Part shown: piece after piece, positions 43,113 through 53,130 of the stretch | Numbering within the stretch: position 1 is the stretch's first letter | How the letters are laid out: every line of letters starts with the position of its first letter | Assembly (NCBI GenBank): GCA_026706025.1 | Contig: JAPOZO010000063.1 | Coordinates: 124,001 to 188,000 of the forward strand | Length of the DNA: 64,000 nt | Direction: 5' to 3' | Origin: Candidatus Poribacteria bacterium | GTDB lineage: Bacteria > Poribacteria > WGA-4E > WGA-3G | The notes under the pieces: model-generated | Told to the model about the DNA's origin: nothing | Databases searched by the model: none | Seen by the model: the letters and a program-made list of their open reading frames with translations, nothing else | Program-made: the position numbers and the translations under genes

Positions 43113-45821
43113 CTACATATCTTCTGATATCGCGCTATAATAGATCGCATTGAAGAGCAACTTAAAAGTGCCATAAGACTGACCGCGATGCTGCGGTTTA
43201 AAACCGAACAGGATCACGCGTCCGTTGCCCAATAGTGTTTCCAAAAGTGCTACCTTCTGACGAATCCGTTTTTCACCTTCAAGCCACCCACTCATCAATG
43301 GATTGAATTCGGGGTACGTCGCCACGGCTTCTGAATCGCCGCGAACACCGTCAAAAACAGGTCCCGATTTAAAAAAGATTGCCATCTCGCTGTCTAATCC
43401 GTATCCAATCGGATGCCTTGTGTCTATCCGAACGCGCAGTAATGAACCCGGGCAGAAAAACGCGTCTTCGTTCGGCTGATTATTTTTCTCTACGACATTA
43501 ACGATACCCTTTTCACCAAGTCCAAAGTATTTCAAAGGCAGTTCCGTCGCACGATTCAAACAAATAAGCGTCCCGCCGTCGGCCACGAACGTCCGCAAAT
43601 TCGCCAACCCTTCAGTCCCGATGCCACCGGTATATTCCGGTGGTAATTTTCCAGCTGAATGTCCATTGAGAATACCCGAAGCACCCAGATCCGGCAAAAT
43701 GATAGCATCGTACCGCCTTGCCAAATTACCCGCTCGGATTTCTGCATTCGTGAGACTATTGTAGTTGAACCCGTGTGTATCCAAAACCCAGCGCGTCCAC
43801 CCTTCGTCCATGTTCGCTGTCCACGGTTTGTAGAGACCAAGGCGCGGCGCGTCCACTCTGGAAAATATACGACCGAGATTTTCTTCGTCAATAGATGCAT
43901 CGGCGTGGATGTGGATGCCGTATTCCGATGCGAGTGCATTCAACTCCGCAATTTGCTGTAGTGGCGGTTCCACTGTCTTGATCAGGATAGCCCCGCGAGG
44001 CAGCGTTTTGCCAGCAAGTTCTACATCCCGTCGCGCCGAATAAAGTTTATATTTAGGACTGTCGTCGCCGAATCTCGCGTTGAACAGATGGTTGAGGAAA
44101 AGTGCCTCAGCGTTCGTTCGATTTTCAAATAGGTAACTTGTCGGTTCAGGTGTACCATCCAACGTGCCTTCCATCGTTGGAAGCATCGGCAGCTGTGCTA
44201 AATCCGCCTCGAACGGATGCACAACCGCGATCGTCCGCACCCCCATCTGTAATGGTAGCGTCCAACCTGCAATATCATAAGGTCGTTCGGGCGGTGATTC
44301 GGGGGATGGACGGCGTTCTGGATAGCGTTGCACCTCAAGCAGATCCTTCGCATGTGCCCGAAACGGTTGAGACATCAACACAACGTATGTATCCGCGGGA
44401 TATTCTACACCGTCAGCGGTAAACGGGGCGTTTGCCTGATGAATCTGTACGCCGCCGCGTTTCAGAATATCCAACATCTTGAGTGCTGTGTGAATGTCGC
44501 GTTGTTCAGTCGGGATGAGGAACGCCCGCGGGGGTTCATCCTGCCCTTTTGCGATTGCATTGAGTCCCATCTTATAAAAGTTTGTTTTCAGCGTTACCCG
44601 ATGCTCGGCGACGAAATTGAGGATTGAGAATGCCGCCGCCTTCTCGTAGTCGACAATATTGCGCAATCGCCACCAGCCACCGGGCCACGGTTCTGGGAAA
44701 TTCGTGCGAAGTGCATATTGATCAAGTCCTCGCCGGTAGCCTTTTAAGGTGTGATGGGGTTGGAAAATCGGTGTTGCGATTTCCACTCGCGCCGCTTCCG
44801 TCAAGATGCCTACCATGTTATGGCGATACGGTACTGTCCGAAATCCGCCGTGCCACCATGTATCATAGACGGCGCTTGAAAGTACGCCTGTGAACCCGTC
44901 GCTCGTCAAGTCAAAGGCGAGTTGTGCACCAATGAGCGAAAGCGTCCGCTGTAGAAGCGGCGGGATATTTGGATTAACCGGCTCAAAATAGGGTGGTATC
45001 ACAAATCGAGGACCGCGATAACTCATCTCATGCACATCGTAAACGACTTCAGGAAACCATTCTTCATAAAGCACTCGTGTCAGCAGCTGTGTTTCTATCT
45101 GTGTCAACATAAACCAGTCGCGGTTGTTATCGTGTCCTGTATATTTATGATATAACCACGGGATTTCCGACCCTTCGTGTGGCGTGCCGACGGTGCGGTT
45201 ATACCAATCCACTACGATGTTTAACCCGTCGGGATTTGCGGAAGGGATGAGCAGAATTATCACATTTTCAAGGATCTCTTTGATTCGCGGGGTCTCGGCT
45301 GTTGCGAATTGATGTGCAAGCTCCATTGACATCTGCGAGGAGGCGATCTCTGTGGAATGGAGGTTGCAATTAATCAGTACAACTGCTTTACCTTCTTGCG
45401 CGAGTGCGTCGAGTTCGACACTACGTTTGGTCGGAATCGCTAATTCTCTCTGAATCTGCTGATAACGCGCCAAGTTCTCCAAGTTTTCCGGTGTGGAAAT
45501 CAGCAGCATCAGAAGAGCATTGCCCTCGGTTGTTTTTCCGAGTTCTTCCACCAAAACCCGATCTGAATTTGCTGCGACATGGCGCATGTAATCGGAAACA
45601 GTTTTCCAACCTGCCACTTGATAATCCGAACCGACCTGAAATCCGAGGACCTCTTCTGGTGCCATCAGCTGCGCGGATGTTGGTCCTTGTAGCAAAACCG
45701 TGCAAATGAGCAACACACCGAGTATATTCCATAACTTTGTCGCTCTAATTTCCTGAAAATCTGCTTTCCGTTGGCGAGATAGCGATACAGAATTGACACA
45801 ATGAGAACGAAAAAAAATCAT
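43113..45821 (-). CDS. Secreted M14-family zinc carboxypeptidase-like protein
   Basis: 902 residues. The hydrophobic signal lies at about residues 30-48 (LWNILGVLLICTVLLQG), so the start at 45821 gives a long leader; a later start near residue 28 is possible. Zinc and catalytic motifs: LINCNLHSTEIASSQM (HxxE), IPSANPDGLN, GHDNNRDWFMLTQIETQ, and VVYDVHEMSYRG (third zinc His). The long C-terminal part is unassigned, with a possible GATase-like fold (DAIILPDLGASGIL, FVADGGTLICLN). It trims peptides or modified peptides in the periplasm or outside. No obvious operon partner. Confidence 0.88.
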   Translation of the reverse strand: MIFFRSHCVNSVSLSRQRKADFQEIRATKLWNILGVLLICTVLLQGPTSAQLMAPEEVLGFQVGSDYQVAGWKTVSDYMRHVAANSDRVLVEELGKTTEGNALLMLLISTPENLENLARYQQIQRELAIPTKRSVELDALAQEGKAVVLINCNLHSTEIASSQMSMELAHQFATAETPRIKEILENVIILLIPSANPDGLNIVVDWYNRTVGTPHEGSEIPWLYHKYTGHDNNRDWFMLTQIETQLLTRVLYEEWFPEVVYDVHEMSYRGPRFVIPPYFEPVNPNIPPLLQRTLSLIGAQLAFDLTSDGFTGVLSSAVYDTWWHGGFRTVPYRHNMVGILTEAARVEIATPIFQPHHTLKGYRRGLDQYALRTNFPEPWPGGWWRLRNIVDYEKAAAFSILNFVAEHRVTLKTNFYKMGLNAIAKGQDEPPRAFLIPTEQRDIHTALKMLDILKRGGVQIHQANAPFTADGVEYPADTYVVLMSQPFRAHAKDLLEVQRYPERRPSPESPPERPYDIAGWTLPLQMGVRTIAVVHPFEADLAQLPMLPTMEGTLDGTPEPTSYLFENRTNAEALFLNHLFNARFGDDSPKYKLYSARRDVELAGKTLPRGAILIKTVEPPLQQIAELNALASEYGIHIHADASIDEENLGRIFSRVDAPRLGLYKPWTANMDEGWTRWVLDTHGFNYNSLTNAEIRAGNLARRYDAIILPDLGASGILNGHSAGKLPPEYTGGIGTEGLANLRTFVADGGTLICLNRATELPLKYFGLGEKGIVNVVEKNNQPNEDAFFCPGSLLRVRIDTRHPIGYGLDSEMAIFFKSGPVFDGVRGDSEAVATYPEFNPLMSGWLEGEKRIRQKVALLETLLGNGRVILFGFKPQHRGQSYGTFKLLFNAIYYSAISEDM

Positions 45822-45904
45822 GAGAAAATTCCTTCCTATAGGCGCGAGTTACAGAGTTTTTTTAATCTTTAGTATAATCAAAACTCGCGCGCATGTCAAC
45901 CTTA

Positions 45905-45960
45905 TTCAATTAATTGGCAACGGACTGCTGATCACTGACAACCTATAATCGCTGATTGAC
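45905..45960. repeat. Short heptamer-type repeat (decayed)
   Basis: ACTGCTGATCACTGACAACC and GATTGACCGCTG, remnants of the heptamer family in the 315-bp gap before the HEAT lipoprotein gene. The rest of the gap holds the promoter at 45988. Confidence 0.5.
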
Positions 45961-45987
45961 CGCTGCTGTAGAAATCGAAATCTACAC

Positions 45988-46016
45988 TTGACTTTTTTAG
46001 GATTTTGTGGTATTGT
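45988..46016 (+). promoter_or_regulatory. Sigma-70 promoter for the first HEAT lipoprotein
   Basis: TTGACT, 17-bp spacer, TATTGT; about 120 bp before the start at 46137, leaving a leader. Confidence 0.6.
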
Positions 46017-46136
46017 TATAGGGGAATATTTCAAAGCCACAATTTAACCTGACGCGCAGTTACACGTGTGGATTAAAAAGCGCAATTCATATTCAGAGTA
46101 TCCATACTACAAAAATCAGGAGGAGAGCAGATCACA

Positions 46137-47336
46137 ATGAAAAGGTTTGTAATTATTCCGATCGTTGTTCTGTTGCTCGCGAGTTTAGGGTGTGAAACAA
46201 AACAGAAGGGACCGAGCAACTTAACAGTAGGCAAAAGTAAATTGATTGACAGCGGGAACGCCTTAGAAGCTGTTATACATCTCGAAAAGGCAGAAGAGGA
46301 AGAGGTCAATAAACTCGAACCTCGCTCGCTACTTCTTATCGCTTATTCATACGGACTTTCCACTGGGGATGCCAATGCGGGTGGTGATGAAGCCAAGTTC
46401 AAAAATCAACGGGAGCAACGGATTGAACAATTGACAGAGGCTGAGATGAAACACATCCTGCAGGTACTCAGTAAACCTTCACAGGTACGGAAAGCAGGCT
46501 TACAAGCACTCGTCGACAAGGGACATGACGCAGGTGTCTTAATTCTCGACAGTCTTGCCAAGGGGAGGTATCCCTCACTTCACGCCGATTTTACACAGAT
46601 GTTGGTTGATATGGGACCTATTGGATTAGACCTCACTTTGGCCAGACTGACTGATGAGACGACCTCATCCGCTCTCAAAGGTAAATTGGTTCAGGTATTG
46701 GCTGGCATCGGCGACGCGAAAGCTGTGGACGCATTAAAATCCGTTCAGTCGGAAACAACCACGGCGCCTGGACTCAGGATGGAAATTAACACCACGCTCT
46801 ATCAGCTCGGGGAGGAATCCTATAAAAGAGACATCATCGCTGGTATCAGTCATAGTGATGTTGCGGTGCGCCGTGCCGCCGCGAAAGCGATGGTAAATAT
46901 CAAGGGGATATCGCCGAAAACGCTCATCGCAGGGTTAAAAGACGAGGACTCCGAAGTTGTCACATCGCTTGTAGAGGCACTCGCAGTCCATAGGGATGCA
47001 GCTGCTACCGATGAACTTATGAATATCATCACTGGTGAATTGAACAAAGACCCGAAGCAGGCAGCGATTAATACGCTTGACGTTTATGGGCAGAACAAAC
47101 TCGCCAGAGGTCTTGCAAAACGCGCCACTATGTTACTTATTGGCGGAACGGTTAGCGATCCAGACAACCGCTATTATCTCGTGCAGCTGCTACGGAGAGA
47201 GCCGTTTAAAAAACAGATTAAAGCCTTAAAGACGATCGAAGATCTTGGGTCCAAGCTTCATGAGTACCACGACAAGAAGGAGCAAGAGGATCTCGTCAGA
47301 ATTCCACTTGCCCAACTCCTTAATGAAGTTCAGTGA
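46137..47336 (+). CDS. HEAT-repeat lipoprotein (tandem paralogue 1)
   Basis: 399 residues. Signal and lipobox LLLASLGC. The front part is helical (GKSKLIDSGNALEAVIHLEK) and could be TPR-like; the middle has HEAT repeats (VQVLAGIGDAKAVDALKSVQ, HSDVAVRRAAAKAMVNI, DEDSEVVTSLVEALAVHRDA). HEAT solenoids bind proteins; the lipid anchor places it on the membrane facing the periplasm or outside. Its paralogue follows at 47806. AGGAGG lies before ATG. Role unknown. Confidence 0.88.
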   Translation: MKRFVIIPIVVLLLASLGCETKQKGPSNLTVGKSKLIDSGNALEAVIHLEKAEEEEVNKLEPRSLLLIAYSYGLSTGDANAGGDEAKFKNQREQRIEQLTEAEMKHILQVLSKPSQVRKAGLQALVDKGHDAGVLILDSLAKGRYPSLHADFTQMLVDMGPIGLDLTLARLTDETTSSALKGKLVQVLAGIGDAKAVDALKSVQSETTTAPGLRMEINTTLYQLGEESYKRDIIAGISHSDVAVRRAAAKAMVNIKGISPKTLIAGLKDEDSEVVTSLVEALAVHRDAAATDELMNIITGELNKDPKQAAINTLDVYGQNKLARGLAKRATMLLIGGTVSDPDNRYYLVQLLRREPFKKQIKALKTIEDLGSKLHEYHDKKEQEDLVRIPLAQLLNEVQ

Positions 47337-47508
47337 TCTAAATTCGCCTTGTTATAGGATGGCATCTTCCGTAGAAGGGCGTTCTGTTTTCCGTTTGCCG
47401 CGCGTGTTATATAAATTAAATTCGGTATTTGGGAGTCGGTTTCCACAGCAGCATGAACTGTGATTCGGTAGGAAAATTGAACCGCTTTGTGAGTTGTGCC
47501 TTAAATTG

Positions 47509-47537
47509 TTGACATAAAAGTGTATTTATTTTAGAAT
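47509..47537 (+). promoter_or_regulatory. Sigma-70 promoter before the second HEAT lipoprotein
   Basis: TTGACA, 17-bp spacer, TAGAAT. The predicted start, near 47544, is 262 bp before the gene at 47806. Confidence 0.7.
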
Positions 47538-47543
47538 ATTCCT

Positions 47544-47680
47544 TACATCAGTACTTATCCCGATCTGTAACGACTATTCGGTAGATGTGCAAATATAAAC
47601 GCGATATGGAGAACCTGCAAGTTTTATCCTAAATTTGATGCCACAAGCCCAACGAAAGGGTATTCGGTTGGCTCTTTTTT
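47544..47680 (+). ncRNA. Attenuator leader or short RNA ending in a terminator
   Basis: From the predicted promoter start to a terminator hairpin (AGCCCAAC 47646-47653 with GGTTGGCT 47666-47673, then TTTTTT 47675-47680). No ORF with a ribosome site lies inside. Either a free RNA of about 137 nt or a transcription-attenuated 5' leader of the HEAT lipoprotein at 47806. Confidence 0.5.
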
Positions 47681-47805
47681 ATCTGCTTATAGGTTGAGCA
47701 GTTGAATAATGCGCGCCCTTCATTATCTTCATGACGCATGGACGCGATACGCATCACGGACGGGTGAGTCTAATTGAGATTTCAGGAGGAAAAGAAAAAC
47801 GGAAC

Positions 47806-48996
47806 ATGAAGAAAACTTTGATGATATTACTGCTTATAGGGGTTGTGAGCATCGGTTGTCAGGAACAGGTCATCACCCAGCTTGAAGTCGGCAGGAGTAA
47901 GTTATTAGACGCAGGGCTCACGCTGGAAGCCGTTGGGCACCTTGAACGTGCGGAACAGGAGGAGCAAAACAAGGTTGAACCGCGTGCACTCTTGGTTATT
48001 GCCTACAGTAACGCGCTTTCATCCGGTGCTGCGAGGGTCCACAAAGTGGATGCCAGGTACAAAACTGAGCGGGACCGACGCATTGGTGAATTGGGTGAAT
48101 ATGAGATGAAGAAGATCCTGCAAATCCTTGATGAACGCCATAGGATACAGAAGGATGCTATACAAATCCTTGTTGATAAGGGCGCACCCGCCGTACCTTT
48201 CATTTTGGAAGACCTTATTAAAAACCGGTATCGCCATGTCCACGGCGACTTCATTCATATCTTGCAGGAAATCGGCAGTCCAGGTATTAACGACATCCTG
48301 GCGGCAGCTGGTGATAGCAACACACCATCTGCTGTGAAGATTCAACTCGTCCGTATCGTAGGAGATATAGGGGACGCATCCGCCAGCGCGGGATTAAAAA
48401 CACTCCAAAATTCAACTACGAATGAAGGGTTGAAGATGGAAATTAACACCGCACTCTATCTGCTTGGCGATGAAGGCTCCGAACAAAAAATCATCGAGGG
48501 ATTGACTGATAGTAACGTGGATGTCCGACGGGCCGCCGCCAAATCTATGATATTCCTCAAAGAACACCCCACGACTAAGATGATTGATGCACTTGAAGAT
48601 TCTGATAATGCCGTACGTACAGATATTGCTATAGCATTGCGGGAATATCCTGACGCAGGTGCCGTTAACAATCTCGTCGCAATTCTGACCAATGGCTCAG
48701 GTCCCGATACTAAACAAGCCGCTATTGACACCTTGAACCACTATGCAGAAAAAGGACTTGCTGATGGCTTGGCTGCACGTTTGATCCAATTATTAACGGA
48801 TACCGAAATCATCGACCACGAAGATAGGCTTCGCATCGTGCAACTGCTTAAGAAACCTACCCTAATTAAGCAGGTTGAAGAGGCGGACCAGTACGACAAT
48901 CTACCGCATAAGATTTATCTGTTCTACGAGGAGAAGGAAACCAACGATATGGTGAGGGACGAACTCAATCAACTGCTCCTTGTCCTTGAAGAATAG
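47806..48996 (+). CDS. HEAT-repeat lipoprotein (tandem paralogue 2)
   Basis: 396 residues from ATG 47806; an in-frame ATG at 47731 has no signal-like N-terminus. Lipobox VVSIGC. Like its neighbour it has a helical N-terminal block (GRSKLLDAGLTLEAVGHLER) and HEAT repeats (GDIGDASASAGLKTL, DSNVDVRRAAAKSMIFLKEH, DSDNAVRTDIAIALREYPD). Alignment by eye is continuous with 46137-47336 over the whole length, so the two arose by tandem duplication and have diverged well. AGGAGGA lies 15 bases upstream, far for a ribosome site. Function unknown. Confidence 0.87.
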   Translation: MKKTLMILLLIGVVSIGCQEQVITQLEVGRSKLLDAGLTLEAVGHLERAEQEEQNKVEPRALLVIAYSNALSSGAARVHKVDARYKTERDRRIGELGEYEMKKILQILDERHRIQKDAIQILVDKGAPAVPFILEDLIKNRYRHVHGDFIHILQEIGSPGINDILAAAGDSNTPSAVKIQLVRIVGDIGDASASAGLKTLQNSTTNEGLKMEINTALYLLGDEGSEQKIIEGLTDSNVDVRRAAAKSMIFLKEHPTTKMIDALEDSDNAVRTDIAIALREYPDAGAVNNLVAILTNGSGPDTKQAAIDTLNHYAEKGLADGLAARLIQLLTDTEIIDHEDRLRIVQLLKKPTLIKQVEEADQYDNLPHKIYLFYEEKETNDMVRDELNQLLLVLEE

Positions 48997-49107
48997 GTAA
49001 CTGGGATGTAAAATTGGCGAGTGCCGAAGTGTCCAACGCTGGTGAGTGATTGTGTACAGTCAAATGCTAAAACTCTCTGACCGAATAGTGGAAGGTGATT
49101 AACGGCT

Positions 49108-50274
49108 ATGCAGAATTATCCCGTCGACATCAAGATTATCAAAATTGAGCAGGTTACCGTCGAGATTGACCAACCCGCAATCGGTTGCAACTCTGGTGCG
49201 AAAGAGATAAAACAGCCCGGCCCGAATGGAAAGTGGCATGAGCGCCTTATCCGTATCTATACCAACGATGGGACGCTCGGATGGGGGGTTGGCAATTGGG
49301 CAGCAGCGTCCGCTAAAGATGCCGAAGCCGTACTTAATCGAAATCCGTTTGACCTCTTGAACCCTGAAGATGGGGTTGTTGAAGAATTTCGCGGGCTTGA
49401 AAATGCACTCTGGGATATTATCGGCAAAATTCTCGATAAACCTGCCTATCAACTCATGGGCAGTGATGTTAATTCAAATGGATTACCTGCTTACGACAGC
49501 ACTATCTACTTCAACGATCTCCTCTACGAGACCAAAGCCGAAGGTCTCAAACGGATTGAAGACGATGTTAAGAGCAGCCTCGCTAACGGGTTTACCGCAT
49601 GCAAGATGAAAATCGGGCGGGGTAACCACCTCATGGAACGTTCAGCGGGTTTACAACGCGATATTGAGCTTGTCCAACTTGCACGTAGCACAGCAGGTGA
49701 AGATTTCAATATCCTCGTCGATGCAAACAACGCATATACCTATGACGAGGTCATTACCTTCCTCAATGAAACCAGCAATTGCGATGTCTTTTGGATCGAG
49801 GAGATGTTTGAAGAAGACGTTGAATTGTACCGCAACCTGAAAGCCTTCATCCAAGACAAGGGATTGAAAACCTTCATTGCCGATGGCGAAACCCGAACGC
49901 GTGAACCGCTTGAATTCTATGATCCGTTCTTTGAAGCGGGTGTTATTGATGTCATCCAGCACGATATGAAGGGACTCGGCGTTACTGGATGGCGGCGACT
50001 TGCGGATATGGCAGCTGCGCACGATGTCCAATGTGCACCGCATAACTGGGGTTCTCTGCTCGGTTTCTTCCTCAGTCTCCAATTCGCAAAAACCATCCCC
50101 CATTTCCTCTATGGCGAAGTCGCAACCCTCACCAGCGATGTAATTGATACCTCTGGCTACACCTTCACCGGTGGCACGTTCACAGTCCCGGATACTCCTG
50201 GACTCGGACTGGAACTCAATGAAGATGTCTACGATGACCGCTACGCCGGAAAGGAAGATTGGCAGATCTCCTAA
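49108..50274 (+). CDS. Enolase-superfamily enzyme (mandelate racemase/muconate lactonizing type)
   Basis: 388 residues. TIM-barrel active-site plan: GFTACKMKIGRG (the KxK pair), NILVDANNAYT (metal Asp), VFWIEEMFEED (metal Glu), IADGETRT (third Glu region) and CAPHNWGSL (catalytic His with N). It probably dehydrates or racemises an acid sugar or similar alpha-proton acid. Substrate unknown. It is encoded singly, 112 bp after the HEAT lipoprotein. No signal peptide. Confidence 0.88.
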   Translation: MQNYPVDIKIIKIEQVTVEIDQPAIGCNSGAKEIKQPGPNGKWHERLIRIYTNDGTLGWGVGNWAAASAKDAEAVLNRNPFDLLNPEDGVVEEFRGLENALWDIIGKILDKPAYQLMGSDVNSNGLPAYDSTIYFNDLLYETKAEGLKRIEDDVKSSLANGFTACKMKIGRGNHLMERSAGLQRDIELVQLARSTAGEDFNILVDANNAYTYDEVITFLNETSNCDVFWIEEMFEEDVELYRNLKAFIQDKGLKTFIADGETRTREPLEFYDPFFEAGVIDVIQHDMKGLGVTGWRRLADMAAAHDVQCAPHNWGSLLGFFLSLQFAKTIPHFLYGEVATLTSDVIDTSGYTFTGGTFTVPDTPGLGLELNEDVYDDRYAGKEDWQIS

Positions 50275-50617
50275 CGCTTAACTGTTCCAATTAAAGTCGG
50301 TGCGGTTTCCTAGAAGAAACACCCCAGCAAAAACACCGCACCATAGGTGTCAATTTTTAGATTGAAAATTTCCTGATCAACGCGCCAGGCTTCCTCTCGA
50401 TTTTGCTTCGGCATCCTCCACCTCCATTTTTTCATGTTCTGCAAGCATTCCGGTCAAAAATTCGTCTTTAACGTCTAAGGGTATCATGCCAGCGCAAGTG
50501 GATATGATCCTTGTTATGTATTACGATTTGAAATGCGGGACGTGGACAACGTTTTCCTGAGGATATTGACGACGAGGTTGTTATTGCAAACGACCCCATC
50601 GGAATGGAGGCTTTGTT
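50275..50617. other. Gap with a third GGTGCGGT inverted repeat and a possible decayed small gene pair
   Basis: GGTGCGGT (50299) and ACCGCACC (to 50343) form a split hairpin. On the minus strand two short overlapping frames (36 and 35 codons) read MIPLDVKDEFLTGMLAEHEK... and MPKQNREEAWRVDQEIFNLK..., with an internal overlap. They look protein-like but are too short to name; they may be relics of a small two-gene unit. Confidence 0.35.
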
Positions 50618-52048
50618 ATGTTAATTACTCTAATTCAGAAAGAGATGATGCATCATCTGCTGAGTGCTCGGTTTATAGCATTGCTTCTGATGTGTGTATT
50701 GCTCATCCCACTCAACTTCCATATCAATTACCATCGTTATCTCCAACGCCAAGTTGACTATCAAGAAACCGTCAAAGACGAAAACAATAAGGACCCAGCG
50801 GAGCAGCCCTGGCTACGGAAACAGCGAATAGATCCGAATCTTGAAGTTTCCAAATTGATTCTGAAGCCGACACCTTTAAGCGTGTTTGGGATGGGCTTAG
50901 AAGCTGCGCTACCGAGTTATCTCGGTATGACGCGCAACGGCATACAGCGCGGGGAAGCGGCGCTGTCTACCGCGCCAATCGCCTTTCTTTTAGGGCATCT
51001 TGATTTTGTGTTCGTTGTGAGTGCCGTCTTTAGTCTGCTCGCGCTCTTGTTTACCTTTGATGCCGTTACGGGAGAAAGAGAAGCAGGCACACTTCGGATA
51101 ACCCTCGCCAACGCCCTTCCGCGCGATATCTTTTTGTGGAGCAAACTCATCGGTGGATATCTTGTGTTCATCGTTCCGTTCTTAGTTTCATTAATCATCG
51201 GCTTACTCGTGTTGGTCTGGCAAGGGTTTCCATTGGCTGAACCGGACATCTTTCCGCGTGTGCTCTACCTCATGGGCATCTCGCTGCTCTATATTGCGGT
51301 CTTTTTTGCAATCGGTGCTGTGATCTCGATTTATTTTGACAGTTCCAAGACTGCACTCATTGTCGCCTTTACCGTTTGGGTGTTCGCTGTTCTGATCTTA
51401 CCACGAGTTGGGTTTCTTGCAGCACAAACCCTCGCACCGACTTCAACAGCGGAGAGCGTCTATAGGGAAAAGACAGCGGGGCGAGCAGAATTGCATGCCA
51501 CTCTCGAAACGGAAAGAAACAAAATCATGGGTAAAATGGTACAGGAATCTAAGCAGGGAGAGGCAACGACCGGCTTCTTTAGATTAGATGAAGCGTTTGT
51601 CGCCAAAATGAATGCGAAGATGCTCCCGCTTGAAGAGACGGCGCGGTTAAAATACCGAGACCTCGCAACAGAACTCGACAGGCGTTATGAACAAGAAAGA
51701 AAATGGCAGGATAAAATCGGCATAAACTTTTCCCGGATCACGCCGACAGCCTCCTTCATTTTTCTGGCAACGGATGCCACACAAACCGGTCAGGTCAAAA
51801 GAAATACGTATTTTCAAACGGGCACTCGCTATTATGAGGTGCTGGATGCAGAAATGTTCAGCAAAATGTCAGACGCTGCTCTCATCGAAACAGCAGAAAT
51901 CCCGTCCCCGCCGGCTCCGCCGCCGCTGACGGCATTGACTTTGGGAGAGATGCTCCAGCACGCTGCTCTGGATTTACTATTGCTCTGCTTTTTCACAGGT
52001 GGGTTCACAAGTATAGCGTTCCTAAAATTCTTCAGGTCGGATATTTGA
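50618..52048 (+). CDS. ABC-2-type transporter permease
   Basis: 476 residues. First helix ARFIALLLMCVLLIPLNF, a long periplasmic loop, then five helices (FVVSAVFSLLALLFTFD, LIGGYLVFIVPFLVSLIIG, VLYLMGISLLYIAVFFAIGA, ALIVAFTVWVFAVLILPRVG and LLLLCFFTGGFTSIAFLKFF). DAVTGEREAGTLRITLANALPR is the conserved cytoplasmic loop of this class. The large loop at about 270-420 is acidic and helical. GGAGG precedes ATG. No ATPase gene is adjacent. The next gene, 13 bp on, is an ECF sigma factor, echoing the pairing at 31752-34729. Confidence 0.87.
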   Translation: MLITLIQKEMMHHLLSARFIALLLMCVLLIPLNFHINYHRYLQRQVDYQETVKDENNKDPAEQPWLRKQRIDPNLEVSKLILKPTPLSVFGMGLEAALPSYLGMTRNGIQRGEAALSTAPIAFLLGHLDFVFVVSAVFSLLALLFTFDAVTGEREAGTLRITLANALPRDIFLWSKLIGGYLVFIVPFLVSLIIGLLVLVWQGFPLAEPDIFPRVLYLMGISLLYIAVFFAIGAVISIYFDSSKTALIVAFTVWVFAVLILPRVGFLAAQTLAPTSTAESVYREKTAGRAELHATLETERNKIMGKMVQESKQGEATTGFFRLDEAFVAKMNAKMLPLEETARLKYRDLATELDRRYEQERKWQDKIGINFSRITPTASFIFLATDATQTGQVKRNTYFQTGTRYYEVLDAEMFSKMSDAALIETAEIPSPPAPPPLTALTLGEMLQHAALDLLLLCFFTGGFTSIAFLKFFRSDI

Positions 52049-52061
52049 GAGGAGTATCCCG

Positions 52062-52868
52062 ATGGAAAAAGATGACGTTCAACTTATTCATGATATTTTA
52101 GCGGGCGACCACACCGCATTTACCACATTGGTTGAAAAATACCAAAAAAGCGTTCACGCCTTGGCGTGGCAGAAGATCGGTGATTTTCACCATGCTCAAG
52201 AGATCACACAAGACACCTTCCTCCAAGCATATCAGAACCTTTCTACACTCAGGAATCCTAATGTTTTTGCGGGATGGCTCTATGTGATCGCCAATCGGCT
52301 TTGCATTGATTGGCTACGAAAGCAAAAACCTGAGATGCAATCCTTGGAGGACCCACGTATAGAAAATATTGTAGAGAAACTCTCTTATACGCGTTATATG
52401 TCGGAACAGCGGGAAACAGAAACTGCTGAGCATTATTATGAAATTGTTAAACAACTCCTCGAAAGACTTCCGGAAAAGGAACGCACCGTCGTCACGCTCC
52501 ACTACCTTGATGAAATGACGACTAAAGAGATTGGCAACTTTTTGGGGGTATCGGTGAACACAATTCATAGTTGGCTCTACCGGGCACGTGAACGCTTACG
52601 CGAACACTTACAAGGAGAAGAATTTCACATGACACAAGAAGGTAAAAGCGAACTGGATCAATCGACTGAAGAATTAATTCTAAAAGAATTTGTGCCTAAG
52701 ATGCTCGGCACCATAGAAACAAAGATTCACGCCGAACTTCAAGGGCAACTCGGAAAAAGTATTCCCGATACACAAATGCTCGAACAAGTGTTGGAAAAGA
52801 TGATGGGTGATATTAAGGAAAAAATACTGGCACAACTCGGAAAAGAATTCCCAAAGATAAAGATGTAA
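52062..52868 (+). CDS. ECF-type RNA polymerase sigma factor with short C-terminal extension
   Basis: 268 residues. Region 2: TTLVEKYQKSVHALAWQKIG, FLQAYQNLSTLRNP, FAGWLYVIANRLCIDWLRKQ; region 4: ERTVVTLHYLDEMTTKEIGN, VNTIHSWLYRARERL. Residues 190-268 form a hydrophilic helical tail. It is close to the N-terminal part of the larger sigma factor at 33017-34729, which shares the first nine residues and the loop sequences, so both belong to one ECF group. GAGGAG precedes the ATG, with the ABC-2 permease gene just upstream. No anti-sigma gene is seen. Confidence 0.9.
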   Translation: MEKDDVQLIHDILAGDHTAFTTLVEKYQKSVHALAWQKIGDFHHAQEITQDTFLQAYQNLSTLRNPNVFAGWLYVIANRLCIDWLRKQKPEMQSLEDPRIENIVEKLSYTRYMSEQRETETAEHYYEIVKQLLERLPEKERTVVTLHYLDEMTTKEIGNFLGVSVNTIHSWLYRARERLREHLQGEEFHMTQEGKSELDQSTEELILKEFVPKMLGTIETKIHAELQGQLGKSIPDTQMLEQVLEKMMGDIKEKILAQLGKEFPKIKM

Positions 52869-52930
52869 GAGAGACAGGGGATACTGAGCTAATTGTCGGT
52901 GTTGATGTCGCCGTTTGGACAAAAAACGAA

Positions 52931-53130
52931 AACTAAATAGCCCTGGAAGTGCCTCCAGGGTGATTTAGTTCTCCCTTTTGTAGCGCAAACTTTCCAGTTT
53001 GCGACCCATACACGCACAAACTAAAAGTTTATGCTACAAGGGTTCCCGTGTCTGGGCGACAAAGGTTCGTGCTGAAAATGGGGGCCATACGCGAAAACTA
53101 AATCGTCCTGGAAGTGCCCCAAATTTTGCC
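52931..53130. repeat. Cluster of palindromic non-coding elements
   Basis: AACTAAAT(agccctgg..ccaggg)ATTTAGTT (52931-52970) is a near-perfect hairpin, and its left half recurs near 53094. TTGTAGC (52978) and GCTACAA (53033) bracket a second inverted element containing CGCAAACT. A related TTGTAGC-like sequence appears at about 59985-60050 (GCACAAACTAACAGTT .. GCTACAA). These are MITE-like. No gene lies in 52869-53214; the mnmA promoter is at 53130. Confidence 0.6.
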
